From: an uncultured Clostridium sp.
GTDB lineage: Bacteria; Bacillota_A; Clostridia; TANB77; CAG-508
Assembly (NCBI GenBank): GCA_938045355.1
Contig: CALIMU010000131.1
Location: 1-8,219 of the forward strand
DNA length: 8,219 bases
Direction: 5' to 3'
The notes beneath the pieces were generated by a model. That model was not told the origin of the DNA. It searched no databases and worked only from the letters and a program-made list of their open reading frames with translations. Positions 1-6,357 of the stretch are shown piece after piece. The number at the start of each line of letters is the position of its first letter. Within the stretch, counting starts at the first letter, position 1. The position numbers and the translations under genes are program-made.

Positions 1-816
1 AAATCCTTCTTCTTTTGTCTTTCTTACTTCTATTTCATCAGACATTTTACCACTTCCATTATATACTTCAATTAATTCTACAAGTCTTTTTTTACTTATT
101 TTATTTAATTCTCTTATATATGCGTCTGGATATCCTGATTCATAAACATTTTCTTTACTATTATATTTTAAGAAGAATAAATATATCTTTCCTTCTTCTA
201 AGAAAACTTTTTGTTCTATATCTTTTTCTTCTATATATTTATATTTTTTATCTTCTTCATCTGATAATTTTTCATCTGATACTATTCTTGTATATTTTTC
301 TTTTGAGACAATTCCTGTATTTTTTAATACCATTTTTATATTTTTTTCTTTAATATTACCTTTTAACTGTCCTAATATTTCAAGATTTGCTTCAGTATTA
401 ATTCTTTTTTGGGTTTTTGTCTTTCCGTCTTCTTCATAAGTATATGAAGATACTACTCCTTTTACATCTTTTGCTCTTGCTATTACTATATTTGAAGATT
501 TTTCTTTTAAATATTTATTATCATATATCTCTTCTATAAACTCTTGAATATTCTTTTTTTCTAAAATTTCATCTTTCTTAATATCATTTTTCTTATATGT
601 ACCTTCTGAATTTACAATATAATCTTTTTCATAACTCTTTTCAATCTTATCTCTATTTTCTTGTTCATATTTTTTAGATATATTTTGAAAACTATTATCT
701 ATTGTACACACATAACAAACTCTATTTACCAAAAAATATACACATGGTATACCTATCATAATCAGTACAACTAATGCTATCCATGTATTTATTTTATTAA
801 TCTCTTTTTTATCCAT
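1..816 (-). CDS. Membrane-anchored hypothetical protein, third member of the A/B family (3' end outside window)
   Basis: The frame is open for 272 codons from ATG at 816 to the window edge, so the C-terminus is missing. GGAG lies seven bases before the ATG; an in-frame ATG at 828 is possible, but it would place that GGAG inside the gene. Residues 12-31 form one hydrophobic segment (WIALVVLIMIGIPCVYFLV), with no clear lipobox, so the rest is probably extracellular. A divergent region follows. The core then matches the two proteins at 1368-2181 and 2507-3317: NIVIARAKDVKG, then LEILGQLKGNIKEKNIK, then LEEGKTYLFFLKYN. Near the visible end, EIEVRKTKEEGF resembles the tail that A and B carry only in the +1 frame. 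Its one CGG triplet is out of frame (GAC GGA) and the gene is not broken. The pattern of a beta-rich core with LKG and GKTYL could be an NTR/TIMP-like OB fold. That is inference, and the function is unknown. Confidence 0.8.
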   Translation of the reverse strand, partial: MDKKEINKINTWIALVVLIMIGIPCVYFLVNRVCYVCTIDNSFQNISKKYEQENRDKIEKSYEKDYIVNSEGTYKKNDIKKDEILEKKNIQEFIEEIYDNKYLKEKSSNIVIARAKDVKGVVSSYTYEEDGKTKTQKRINTEANLEILGQLKGNIKEKNIKMVLKNTGIVSKEKYTRIVSDEKLSDEEDKKYKYIEEKDIEQKVFLEEGKIYLFFLKYNSKENVYESGYPDAYIRELNKISKKRLVELIEVYNGSGKMSDEIEVRKTKEEGF

Positions 817-849
817 ATTTTTCTCCATTCCACTTTTCTTTAGTATATT

Positions 850-855
850 ATTATA
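850..855 (-). promoter_or_regulatory. Possible -10 element for the gene ending at position 1
   Basis: A TATAAT lies about 34 bases upstream of the ATG at 816. No good -35 is seen 16-18 bases further up, where the sequence belongs to the rpsO terminator. Expression by read-through from rpsO is the alternative. Confidence 0.3.
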
Positions 856-859
856 TAGT

Positions 860-895
860 AAAAATAGCCCAAAAAATCTGCGTATTTTTTAGACC
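860..895 (-). terminator. rpsO intrinsic terminator
   Basis: On the minus strand a 12-bp stem (884-895 pairing with 866-877, including three G-U pairs) closes a six-base loop ACGCAG. It is followed by a short U run at 861-864 and then AU-rich sequence. It begins 12 bases after the rpsO stop codon. Confidence 0.6.
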
Positions 896-907
896 ATTAA
901 TTTAAAA

Positions 908-1174
908 TTATTTTTTTCTTATTCCTAATTTAGTTGTTACTTCTAAATATGTTTTTAAATCTTTTTTAGCTAAGTATTTCATGAAGTTTCTTCTTTTACC
1001 TACTAATTTTAATAATCCAACTTTTGAATGATTATCTTTTTTATGAACTTTTAAATGTTCTGTAAGTTCGTTTATTCTTTCTGTTAATAATGCTAATTGT
1101 ACTTCAACAGAACCTGTATCTTGTCCATTCCTTCCATATTCTTTTATTAATTGTTCTTTTCTTTCTTTTGTCAT
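908..1174 (-). CDS. rpsO: 30S ribosomal protein S15
   Basis: The 88-residue product matches the usual length of S15 (about 89), a primary 16S rRNA-binding protein of the small-subunit platform. Recognisable family segments are [16 protein letters not shown] near residues 19-34, then [19 protein letters not shown], and the C-terminal [13 protein letters not shown]. The ATG at 1174 follows AAGGAG at seven bases. The gene has its own promoter, leader and terminator, so it appears monocistronic. In many Firmicutes pnp follows rpsO; here an unrelated membrane-protein gene does. It contains no in-frame CGG codon and its frame is intact. Confidence 0.97.
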   Translation of the reverse strand: MTKERKEQLIKEYGRNGQDTGSVEVQLALLTERINELTEHLKVHKKDNHSKVGLLKLVGKRRNFMKYLAKKDLKTYLEVTTKLGIRKK

Positions 1175-1200
1175 TTTCTCTCTCCTTATCCTCTAAAACA

Positions 1201-1229
1201 TAGACATACACCGACATTTCGTATATCCA
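1201..1229 (-). promoter_or_regulatory. Hairpin in the rpsO 5' leader
   Basis: The leader is about 87 bases long if transcription starts near 1261. It can fold a stem of 1221-1229 with 1201-1209 (two G-U pairs) closing an 11-base loop. S15 represses its own translation through leader RNA in several bacteria, with different structures. A regulatory role here is inferred from position; I cannot match it to a known S15 leader class. Confidence 0.4.
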
Positions 1230-1267
1230 AGTAATAGATTTATTTTTCATATTTATTTCATAATTGT

Positions 1268-1296
1268 ATTATATACTATATTAGTGTTTTTTGCAA
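1268..1296 (-). promoter_or_regulatory. rpsO: rpsO promoter
   Basis: A -35 TTGCAA at 1291-1296 and a perfect -10 TATAAT at 1268-1273 are separated by 17 bases, a good sigma-A promoter. It points at rpsO and predicts a start near 1261. Confidence 0.8.
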
Positions 1297-1326
1297 ATAA
1301 TGGAAGTTAAAGGATAATAAACTAAA

Positions 1327-1356
1327 GAAAGTTATATTAAATTTACTATAACTTTC
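1327..1356 (-). terminator. Terminator of paralog A
   Basis: A perfect 10-bp inverted repeat, GAAAGTTATA with TATAACTTTC, closes a 10-base loop and is followed on the minus strand by TTTAGTTTATT. It starts 11 bases after the +1-frame stop at 1368. A degenerate version follows paralog B near 2475-2497. Confidence 0.65.
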
Positions 1357-1367
1357 CCTTTTAAATA

Positions 1368-2181
1368 TTAGATTACATCTTCAATATTTTCATATTGTCC
1401 TGTTTCATTATTTTTTACTCTTACTTTTCCGTTCTACTTTATTTGTTGTATTATAATTTGATAATGCTTTTTGCAATGTATTTTTTTGTATTGGTTCTAA
1501 CTCTCTTGTTCCATATTGGTAAAATTTCACTAAATTAGTTCCTAATTCTTTATTATATTTTAAATACATCAAATATGTTTTACCTTCTTCTAATTTTATA
1601 TCTTCATTTGCACATTCTTCTATCATCATTTTTTCTTTTTCTTCTTTAGAATATATATCCATTTCTGGATTATTTTTCAATTTTTCTCTTTTAATAGGAC
1701 TGCCTTTTAAGTATTCTGCATAATTCATCTTACCACCAACTCTACGAAATTTTATATTTTTATCTTTTATATCTCCTTTTAATACATCTAGTATTTCTAA
1801 TTCTCCCTCTGTCATTATTAATGTTTCTTCTCCTGTTTTAGGATCTACATTTCTAGCCCCATTTATTTTAGACACTTTAGCAATTACTATATTATCACTT
1901 AATTTTCTTCTTATCTCTTTTTTAGATATATCTTCTATCATATCAAAATCCATTTTATTTTTTAATATTTCCCCTGTTTCTTCTTTGCCATATTTTACAT
2001 TTGGATCATTTAATAATTCATCATTTGTAGATACTTCTGTTTTTGCTACTTCTATTTTTGTAGTTTCTTTATCATTATTCTTATTTTTTAATATATCTAA
2101 CTTATATATTGCTACATATCCTACTATAGCTATCATAACTACTACTAAACATATGTATATATACTTTTTATTACCTCTCAT
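1368..2181 (-). CDS. Membrane-anchored hypothetical protein, paralog A, with +1 recoding at CGG
   Basis: The start is ATG 2181, five bases after AAGGAGG. Upstream in-frame codons lack such a site, and the start aligns with paralog B. Residues 6-25 form a membrane anchor (YIYICLVVVMIAIVGYVAIY), so the rest is probably outside the cell. The core reads NIVIAKVSKINGA, LEILDVLKGDIKDKNIKF and LEEGKTYLMYLKYN, as in B (most residues identical by eye) and in the gene at 1-816. Read conventionally, the protein stops at 1408 after 257 residues, ending KVERKSKSKK. Skipping one C at the in-frame CGG (1429-1431) gives 270 residues ending GKVRVKNNETGQY...DVI, a tail whose DNA is almost identical in B past the conventional stop. 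Function is unrecognised. The fold may be NTR/TIMP-like (inference from the LKG and GKTYL spacing and the neighbouring metzincin). It is probably transcribed alone from 2238-2267. Confidence 0.75.
1429..1431 (-). other. +1 recoding site, CGG-A in paralog A
   Basis: The context is GTA GAA CGG AAA AGT. Skipping the C gives GTA GAA GGA AAA GTA AGA, after 250 whole codons from the start, and reads on 19 more codons to TAA at 1368-1370. Confidence 0.7.
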
Positions 2182-2194
2182 ATTTTCCTCCTTA

Positions 2195-2290
2195 TTTAAC
2201 TCCGGATTCAATAAATTATTTAATCTATTTTAAGTACTATATACTACTTTTTTCTATTTTATATCAATTACAAAATAATTACTTTTACAT
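2195..2290. repeat. Promoter-region repeat, copy 1
   Basis: This stretch matches 3982-4075 almost base for base: the CCGGATTCAATAAATTATTT block, the promoter, and TCAATTACAAAATA next to it. Copy 1 lies before paralog A and copy 2 before the metzincin gene, pointing to duplication of a transcription unit. Confidence 0.85.
2238..2267 (-). promoter_or_regulatory. Promoter of paralog A
   Basis: A -35 TTGATA at 2262-2267 and a -10 TATATA at 2238-2243 are spaced by 18 bases. The predicted start is near 2231, giving a leader of about 50 bases. It is slightly weaker in consensus than its duplicate before the protease gene, which has TTGACA. Confidence 0.6.
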
Positions 2291-2298
2291 AAAAGTAA
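2279..2298. repeat. Perfect inverted repeat upstream of the paralog A promoter
   Basis: Nine-base arms TTACTTTTA and TAAAAGTAA flank a two-base centre. The repeat sits 11 bases upstream of the -35 and could be a regulator site. The corresponding place at 4064-4083 has one intact arm and a degraded second arm. Confidence 0.45.
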
Positions 2299-2405
2299 CT
2301 TTAAAATATAATTGCAGATTTTTAACCTTAAACTGTAATTACTGTAGTTTATTAGTAATGCTTAAAAACAATATTTTAAGTCTTTTTTTAAATTTTTTAT
2401 ACAAT

Positions 2406-2438
2406 AAATGCAGGTAGCACTTCCTACAACCTGCATTT
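2406..2438 (-). terminator. Hairpin between paralogs B and A, possible terminator of the protease-B operon
   Basis: Perfect 10-base arms AAATGCAGGT and ACCTGCATTT flank a 13-base loop. No U run follows directly on either strand, so termination is uncertain. The rest of 2299-2506 holds only AT-rich sequence with small inverted repeats and a degraded copy of the paralog A terminator; I see no gene in it. Confidence 0.4.
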
Positions 2439-2506
2439 ACTCTAAGAATTTATATTTTTTAAACTGCAATAAGTCATTAAATTTGTTATAACTCTCACTT
2501 TAAATA

Positions 2507-3317
2507 TTAAATTACATCTTCAATATTTTCATATTGTCCTGTTTCATTATTTTTTACTCTTACTTTCCCGTTCTACTTTATTTGTTGTCTTATAGTTTGA
2601 TAATGCTTTTTGCATTGTATTTTTTTGTATTGGTTCTAGCTCTCTTGCTCCATATTCAAATAAATCAACTAAGTATGAATTTTCTTCTTTATCAAAATTC
2701 ATATATATTAAATATGTTTTACCTTCTTCTAGTTTTATATCACCATCTTTATATTCTTCTATATACATCTTATTCTTTTCTTCTTTAGAATATTTATCCA
2801 TTTCCGGATTATCTTTCAATTTTTCTCTTGATGCCCTGTTTCCTTTTAGATATTCAGAATATAACATTCTTCCACCTGCTCTACTAAATTTAACCTTCTT
2901 ATCTTTTATATCTCCTTTTAGTACGTCAAGTATTTCTAATTCTCCATTTGTTGCTATTATTGTTCCTTCTCCTTTTTTTGAAACATTTGTTGCTCCATTT
3001 ATTTTAGAAACTTTTGCTATAACTATATCTTTTGCATAATCATTTCTTACATCTTTTTTGCTTAAATTTTCTTCAAAATCAAAGTCCATTTTATTCTTTA
3101 TTGTTTTTCCTGTTTCCTCTTTTCCATATTTTACATTTGGATCATTTAATAATTCGTCATTTGTAGATACTTCTGTTTTTGCTACTTCTACTTTTGTTGT
3201 TTCTTTATCATTCTTCTTATTTTTTAGTATATCTAACTTATATATCGCTATATATCCTACTATAGCTAGTATAACTACTGCTAAACATATGTATATATAC
3301 TTTTTATTACCTTTCAT
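2507..3317 (-). CDS. Membrane-anchored hypothetical protein, paralog B, with +1 recoding at CGG
   Basis: ATG 3317 follows AAAGGAG, only 16 bases after the protease stop, so it is translated from the protease mRNA. Residues 6-25 (YIYICLAVVILAIVGYIAIY) form the anchor. The core reads NPEMDKYSKEEK, LEILDVLKGDIKDKKVKF and LEEGKTYLIYMNFDKEE. Conventional reading gives 256 residues ending at 2547. Skipping the C of the in-frame CGG at 2568-2570 gives 269 residues and the same tail as paralog A. The CCGG at 2803-2806 is read CCG GAA and causes no shift. Being cotranscribed with a secreted metzincin suggests a partner, target or inhibitor of that protease, but no sequence motif proves this. Confidence 0.75.
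2568..2570 (-). other. +1 recoding site, CGG-G in paralog B
   Basis: The context is GTA GAA CGG GAA AGT. Skipping the C gives GTA GAA GGG AAA GTA AGA after 249 whole codons and continues to TAA at 2507-2509. It is the only one of the six sites with G, not A, after CGG. Confidence 0.7.
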
Positions 3318-3333
3318 ACTTTTTTCTCCTTTC

Positions 3334-3927
3334 TTAATACTTATAATTTATAGCATCATTATCACATTTTTGTACTGTTTGTACTCTTCTATTATATGCT
3401 GTTTGACACATTATACTATCAGGATTTGTATTATAGTGAAGTAAACCTAATGCATGTCCTATTTCATGTGCTATTGTTCCTTGTATTTGTAAATATGTTC
3501 TTGGTCCTAATTTATCAATATTTAGATGTATCCTTGAATATAACCAATTTCTTTCATTAAATTTTACATATCTGTCATACCCATCAAAATGCTGTGTAAG
3601 CCCATAAATAGTTAAGCTAGTTTTAAAATAAGAATTTCTTTCTTGATAAAAGTCTATTGCAGTTCCTCTAGAACTTGAACTTCTAGTAAAATATAATGGA
3701 TTATACCCATGCCCTGTATGTTCCCAATTATTTATTGCACTTGTTATATGCTTATTTTGCTGAAATATATTTGAATCTCCATTTTGAATATAATATTTCA
3801 TCCTAGGTGCTCTAATACATTTATAAGCATCAGTTGGTGTCATTGCAAAACTCATTGTTGTAATTACTGAAATTATACTTAATAATAGTAAAACTGTTTT
3901 TAATATTTTTTCTTTTAAATTGGTCAT
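3334..3927 (-). CDS. Secreted matrixin-like (metzincin, M10-type) zinc metalloprotease
   Basis: The protein has 197 residues. Residues 1-28 form a Sec signal peptide: a basic start, a hydrophobic core TVLLLLSIISVI, and likely cleavage after SFA. The zinc site is HEIGHALGLLH at 154-164, the HExxHxxGxxH metzincin consensus with His154, His158 and His164 as ligands and Glu155 as catalytic base. SIM at 171-173 fits the Met-turn. AIDFYQERNSY and a long central region lie between signal and active site, so there is no large prodomain. ATG 3927 follows AAGGAGG. It is the first gene of an operon with paralog B. Its substrate cannot be told from sequence: cell-wall-associated or host proteins are possible. 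All frames are intact and it has no CGG codon. Confidence 0.9.
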   Translation of the reverse strand: MTNLKEKILKTVLLLLSIISVITTMSFAMTPTDAYKCIRAPRMKYYIQNGDSNIFQQNKHITSAINNWEHTGHGYNPLYFTRSSSSRGTAIDFYQERNSYFKTSLTIYGLTQHFDGYDRYVKFNERNWLYSRIHLNIDKLGPRTYLQIQGTIAHEIGHALGLLHYNTNPDSIMCQTAYNRRVQTVQKCDNDAINYKY

Positions 3928-3981
3928 ATATTGCCCTCCTTATTTAAATTAATATATTAAGATAATTAAAATCATCTTTTA

Positions 3982-4075
3982 TTTAAATCCGGATTCAATA
4001 AATTATTTAATCTATCTTAAGTATTATATACTACTTTTTCTTTCTTATGTCAATTACAAAATAGTTACTTTTATG
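3982..4075. repeat. Promoter-region repeat, copy 2
   Basis: This is the counterpart of 2195-2290 upstream of the protease gene. Matching stops soon after the CCGGATT block on the gene side. There the protease leader carries about 50 additional bases before its ribosome binding site. Confidence 0.85.
4025..4053 (-). promoter_or_regulatory. Promoter of the protease-paralog B operon
   Basis: A consensus -35 TTGACA at 4048-4053 stands 17 bases from TATATA at 4025-4030. An overlapping TATAAT at 4023-4028 would give a 19-base spacer. The leader to ATG 3927 is about 90 bases. Confidence 0.7.
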
Positions 4076-4093
4076 TAAATTTTATACAACAAA

Positions 4094-4125
4094 TAACCAT
4101 AATTCATTTTTATGACTTATGGCTA
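4094..4125 (-). terminator. Terminator after tcdA
   Basis: A 9-bp stem (4117-4125 with 4094-4102, one G-U pair) is extended by TCAT/ATGA around an AAAA loop after one mismatch, and is followed by TTTGTTGT. It separates the trhP-tcdA unit from the protease promoter. The rest of 4126-4218 is AT-rich with no visible gene. Confidence 0.65.
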
Positions 4126-4218
4126 CAATTTAATACTATTTTTTATTACTAACATATAATCTATATTATATTATCTCTTTTATTTTTTCAAGTGTTTTAA
4201 ATTTTTTATTTTCTTTTT

Positions 4219-4975
4219 TTAATCTTTACCACATATATCATTTATAACATATGCCGCTATAAATATCCCATATGTTGATGTAACCTCCATAAGAGTCTTA
4301 TTTACACCTTGTGATTTTTGTGGAATTTCTTCTGAATATATTGAATATACATTTTTAAATGATATTTTATCATTATTTTCTATTCTTTCTTCTTTTTCTA
4401 TGTCTTTTAATCTTTTTCTTAATATTTTACCAAGTGGGCAATTTTTAGTATTATATATTTTATCCATTTTTACCATCCATGGTTTTGTCTTCTGTGCTGC
4501 CCCTGTAGATGTTATAATTTTTATTCCTTTTTCTGTTGCATATCTTATTATCATAATCTTAGCATTTATATCGTCAACTGCATCTATTATATAGTCTGGA
4601 TAAAATGTATTTTCAAATATTTCTTCTAAATCACTATAATCTTTTATTTCCTTACATATATCATATGCTTTTATCTTATAATTTACTCTGTGAACTAACT
4701 GTTTTGCAATCTCTGCTTTTTTTTTTCCAATATTTCCTATTTCTGCAACAAGTTGTCTATTTAAGTTTGTTACATCTACTGTATCTTTATCACAAAGTAT
4801 CATATTCTCTACACCGTTTCTTGCAAAAGATTCAAATACAAATGAACCTACTCCTCCGAAGCCCAAATATTGCAATTTTAGTATTTCTTATCTTTTCCTG
4901 ATTTTCTTCTCCTAAAAGTAATATCTGTCTTTGAAACATATCATTATAATTATAATCTTTTTCTATATCTTCCAT
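4219..4975 (-). CDS. tcdA: tRNA threonylcarbamoyladenosine dehydratase (TcdA/CsdL, E1-like), with +1 recoding at CGG
   Basis: TcdA uses ATP to cyclise t6A37 to ct6A in tRNAs reading ANN codons. ATG 4975 directly abuts the trhP stop, with AAGGAAAG upstream. With one C skipped at 4858 the protein has 251 residues, the family's usual size. It starts with FQRQILLLGEENQEKI (14-29), then IFGLGGVGS with its conserved glycines at 38, 40, 41 and 43, DKDTVDVTNLNRQ (62-74) for ATP binding, DAVDDINAK, and NTKNCPLGK, where relatives usually have DPL. Read without the shift, the N-terminal part ends soon after residue 39, inside the nucleotide-binding loop. The remaining frame offers only a TTG at 4875 with no ribosome binding site and no first beta-strand. 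A real enzyme therefore needs the shift; otherwise this is a pseudogene. Confidence 0.85.
4856..4858 (-). other. tcdA: +1 recoding site, CGG-A in tcdA
   Basis: The context is TTT GGG CTT CGG AGG. Skipping the C gives GGG CTT GGA GGA GTA GGT, which restores the GLGGVG nucleotide-binding motif. It follows 39 whole codons; the glycine becomes residue 40. Confidence 0.85.
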
Positions 4976-6240
4976 TTATATTTCTTTCCTTATAACATAG
5001 AATTTTTCTGCATCAACTGGTATATTCATTATAACCTGTTGGTCTTTAACTCCTGGGTTTACAACCTCAATATCTTCTCCTGTATCTACAGATACAAGTT
5101 TTTCTATCTTAAATTTAATTGGTTCTAATATTCCTGGTATTATTATTTCTAAATTATCTCCCAATTTTAATTGATTTTTTATATATACCCTATACATTCC
5201 GGTTTTCTAATTTTTCATCAACAATTGCACCAAATTGGTATTTATCATTATATTGTCTTCCTTTTAAGTCTTGTATTTCATCAATTTTATCATTTGATTT
5301 AATATTAAAATTAAACTTAGTTAATGCTCTTGTTTTTACCTTGTCTATTTCTGCTCTAAACTTATCTTTATCATATTCTTTACCATCTAATATTGTATCT
5401 AATGCACATCTATATGTATTTACAATACTTGCTAAATAGTTTTCTGTTTTTAATCTTCCTTCTATTTTTAAACTATCTACTCCCATTTCTACTATTTCTG
5501 GTAATTCATCTATTAAACATAAGTCTTTTGATGAAAATATTGTCATACCATTTTCATCTTCCATAACAGGATATAATTCTCCCTTATTCTTTGGATTTTC
5601 TACATATAGGTTATAGTTCCATCTACAAAGCTGTGCACATTTTCCTTTATTTGCACTTGCTTCTTTCCCTACTATAAAATCGCTTAGGTAACATCTTCCT
5701 GAATATGCAAAACATATTGCTCCGGTGTATAAATATTTCTACTTCTAAATCATCATCTTTATCTTTCATAATCTTTTTTAGATTTTCAATATTTATTTCT
5801 CTTCCTAATATTACTCTTTTAGCTCCATTATTTTTCCAGAACTTACATGCAGGTAAACTTATTGTATTTGCTTGTGTACTTATATTTATTGGTATTGATG
5901 GTGCATATTCTTTTATTGTTTCTATAATCCCACCATCTGCTGCTATTATTCCATCAACTTTAAGTTTTTCTAACATTTTACATTGTTCTATTATATCTTC
6001 ATATTGGTCATCATCTGCATATATATTTATTGCTGCATATACCTTTTTACCATGTGAATGTGCATATGTTACTACTTTTTCTAAATCTTCTTGTTCTATC
6101 TTTGCCTTTGTTCTTAATGATATTTTAGGTGTCCCTATATATATTGCATCTGCTCCATATTTAAATGCTATTATTGCTTTTTCATATGATCCTGCAGGTG
6201 CAAGTAGTTCTATTTCTTTACCATATTTATTTTTTCTCAA
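4976..6240 (-). CDS. trhP: Peptidase U32 family protein, TrhP-like tRNA hydroxylation enzyme, with two +1 recoding sites
   Basis: TrhP-type U32 proteins, despite the name, take part in prephenate-dependent 5-hydroxyuridine formation at tRNA position 34. The start is TTG 6240 behind AAGGGGG; no ATG fits, and a stop lies just upstream. Skipping one C at 5724 and one at 5201 joins three frames into 420 residues, typical of the family. The order is ELLAPAGSYEKAIIAFKYGADAIYIG near the N-terminus, GAKRVILGREI, EIFIHGAICFAYSGRCYLSD (around 168-187), KGKCAQLCRWNYNLY with cysteines that fit an Fe-S site, and DSLKIEGRLKTENY. Next come ENGMYRVYIKNQLKLGD across the second junction and a C-terminal beta domain. 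The first shift falls inside the conserved HGAxC motif. It is probably cotranscribed with tcdA, and perhaps with greA upstream. A different U32 subfamily role remains possible. Confidence 0.85.
5199..5201 (-). other. trhP: +1 recoding site 2, CGG-A in trhP
   Basis: The context is TTA GAA AAC CGG AAT GTA TAG. Unshifted reading stops two codons later. Skipping the C gives AAC GGA ATG TAT AGG GTA and the C-terminal domain. The glycine is residue 347. Confidence 0.85.
5722..5724 (-). other. trhP: +1 recoding site 1, CGG-A in trhP
   Basis: The context is TTT ATA CAC CGG AGC. Skipping the C gives CAC GGA GCA ATA TGT TTT, restoring the HGAxCF motif of the U32 family. It follows 172 whole codons; the glycine is residue 173. 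Confidence 0.88.
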
Positions 6241-6265
6241 AAAAACTTCCCCCTTATACCTATAA

Positions 6266-6300
6266 AATGAGAGTACCTCCTTTATTAGCTTGCACTCTCA
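6266..6300 (-). promoter_or_regulatory. Hairpin between greA and trhP, terminator or attenuator
   Basis: A 10-bp stem (6291-6300 with 6266-6275, one G-U pair) closes a 15-base loop containing AAAGGAG. It is followed on the minus strand by ATTTTATAGG, a weak U run, so termination could be partial. On the plus strand a stronger U run follows, but no plus-strand gene is seen. It stands 26 bases before the trhP start and could set the greA/trhP ratio. Confidence 0.45.
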
Positions 6301-6357
6301 TAATATTTTTTATATTTATTCTATATTATTCTTTTATTTATCTTTATCTAATTATTC

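Noticed and set aside
1408..1425. Slippage on the A6 run before the conventional stop as the cause of the shift in A and B
   Set aside because: It would give the right frame for the end of the tail, but the run is short, and the upstream CGG rule explains these sites and the four in other genes equally.
2163..2211. Longer start of paralog A at 2211
   Set aside because: AAGGAGG lies between it and ATG 2181, and paralog B starts at the equivalent of 2181.
2201..2438. CRISPR array, IS end or attachment site in the intergenic repeats
   Set aside because: There are only two promoter copies and isolated hairpins, with no regular spacing, transposase or target duplication.
4171..4215. Short Lys/Glu-rich frame overlapping the end of tcdA that could extend it
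   Set aside because: It is in another frame with no CGG nearby to join it, and TcdA already has its usual length.
4862..4864. Extra G in the GGG run of tcdA as a simple homopolymer error
   Set aside because: It would also restore the frame (GFGGVG), but the CGG three bases later gives the more typical GLGGVG and matches the other five sites.
4219..4875. tcdA starting at TTG 4875
   Set aside because: No ribosome binding site lies there, it would cut the nucleotide-binding domain, and the true N-terminus is encoded upstream in the other frame.
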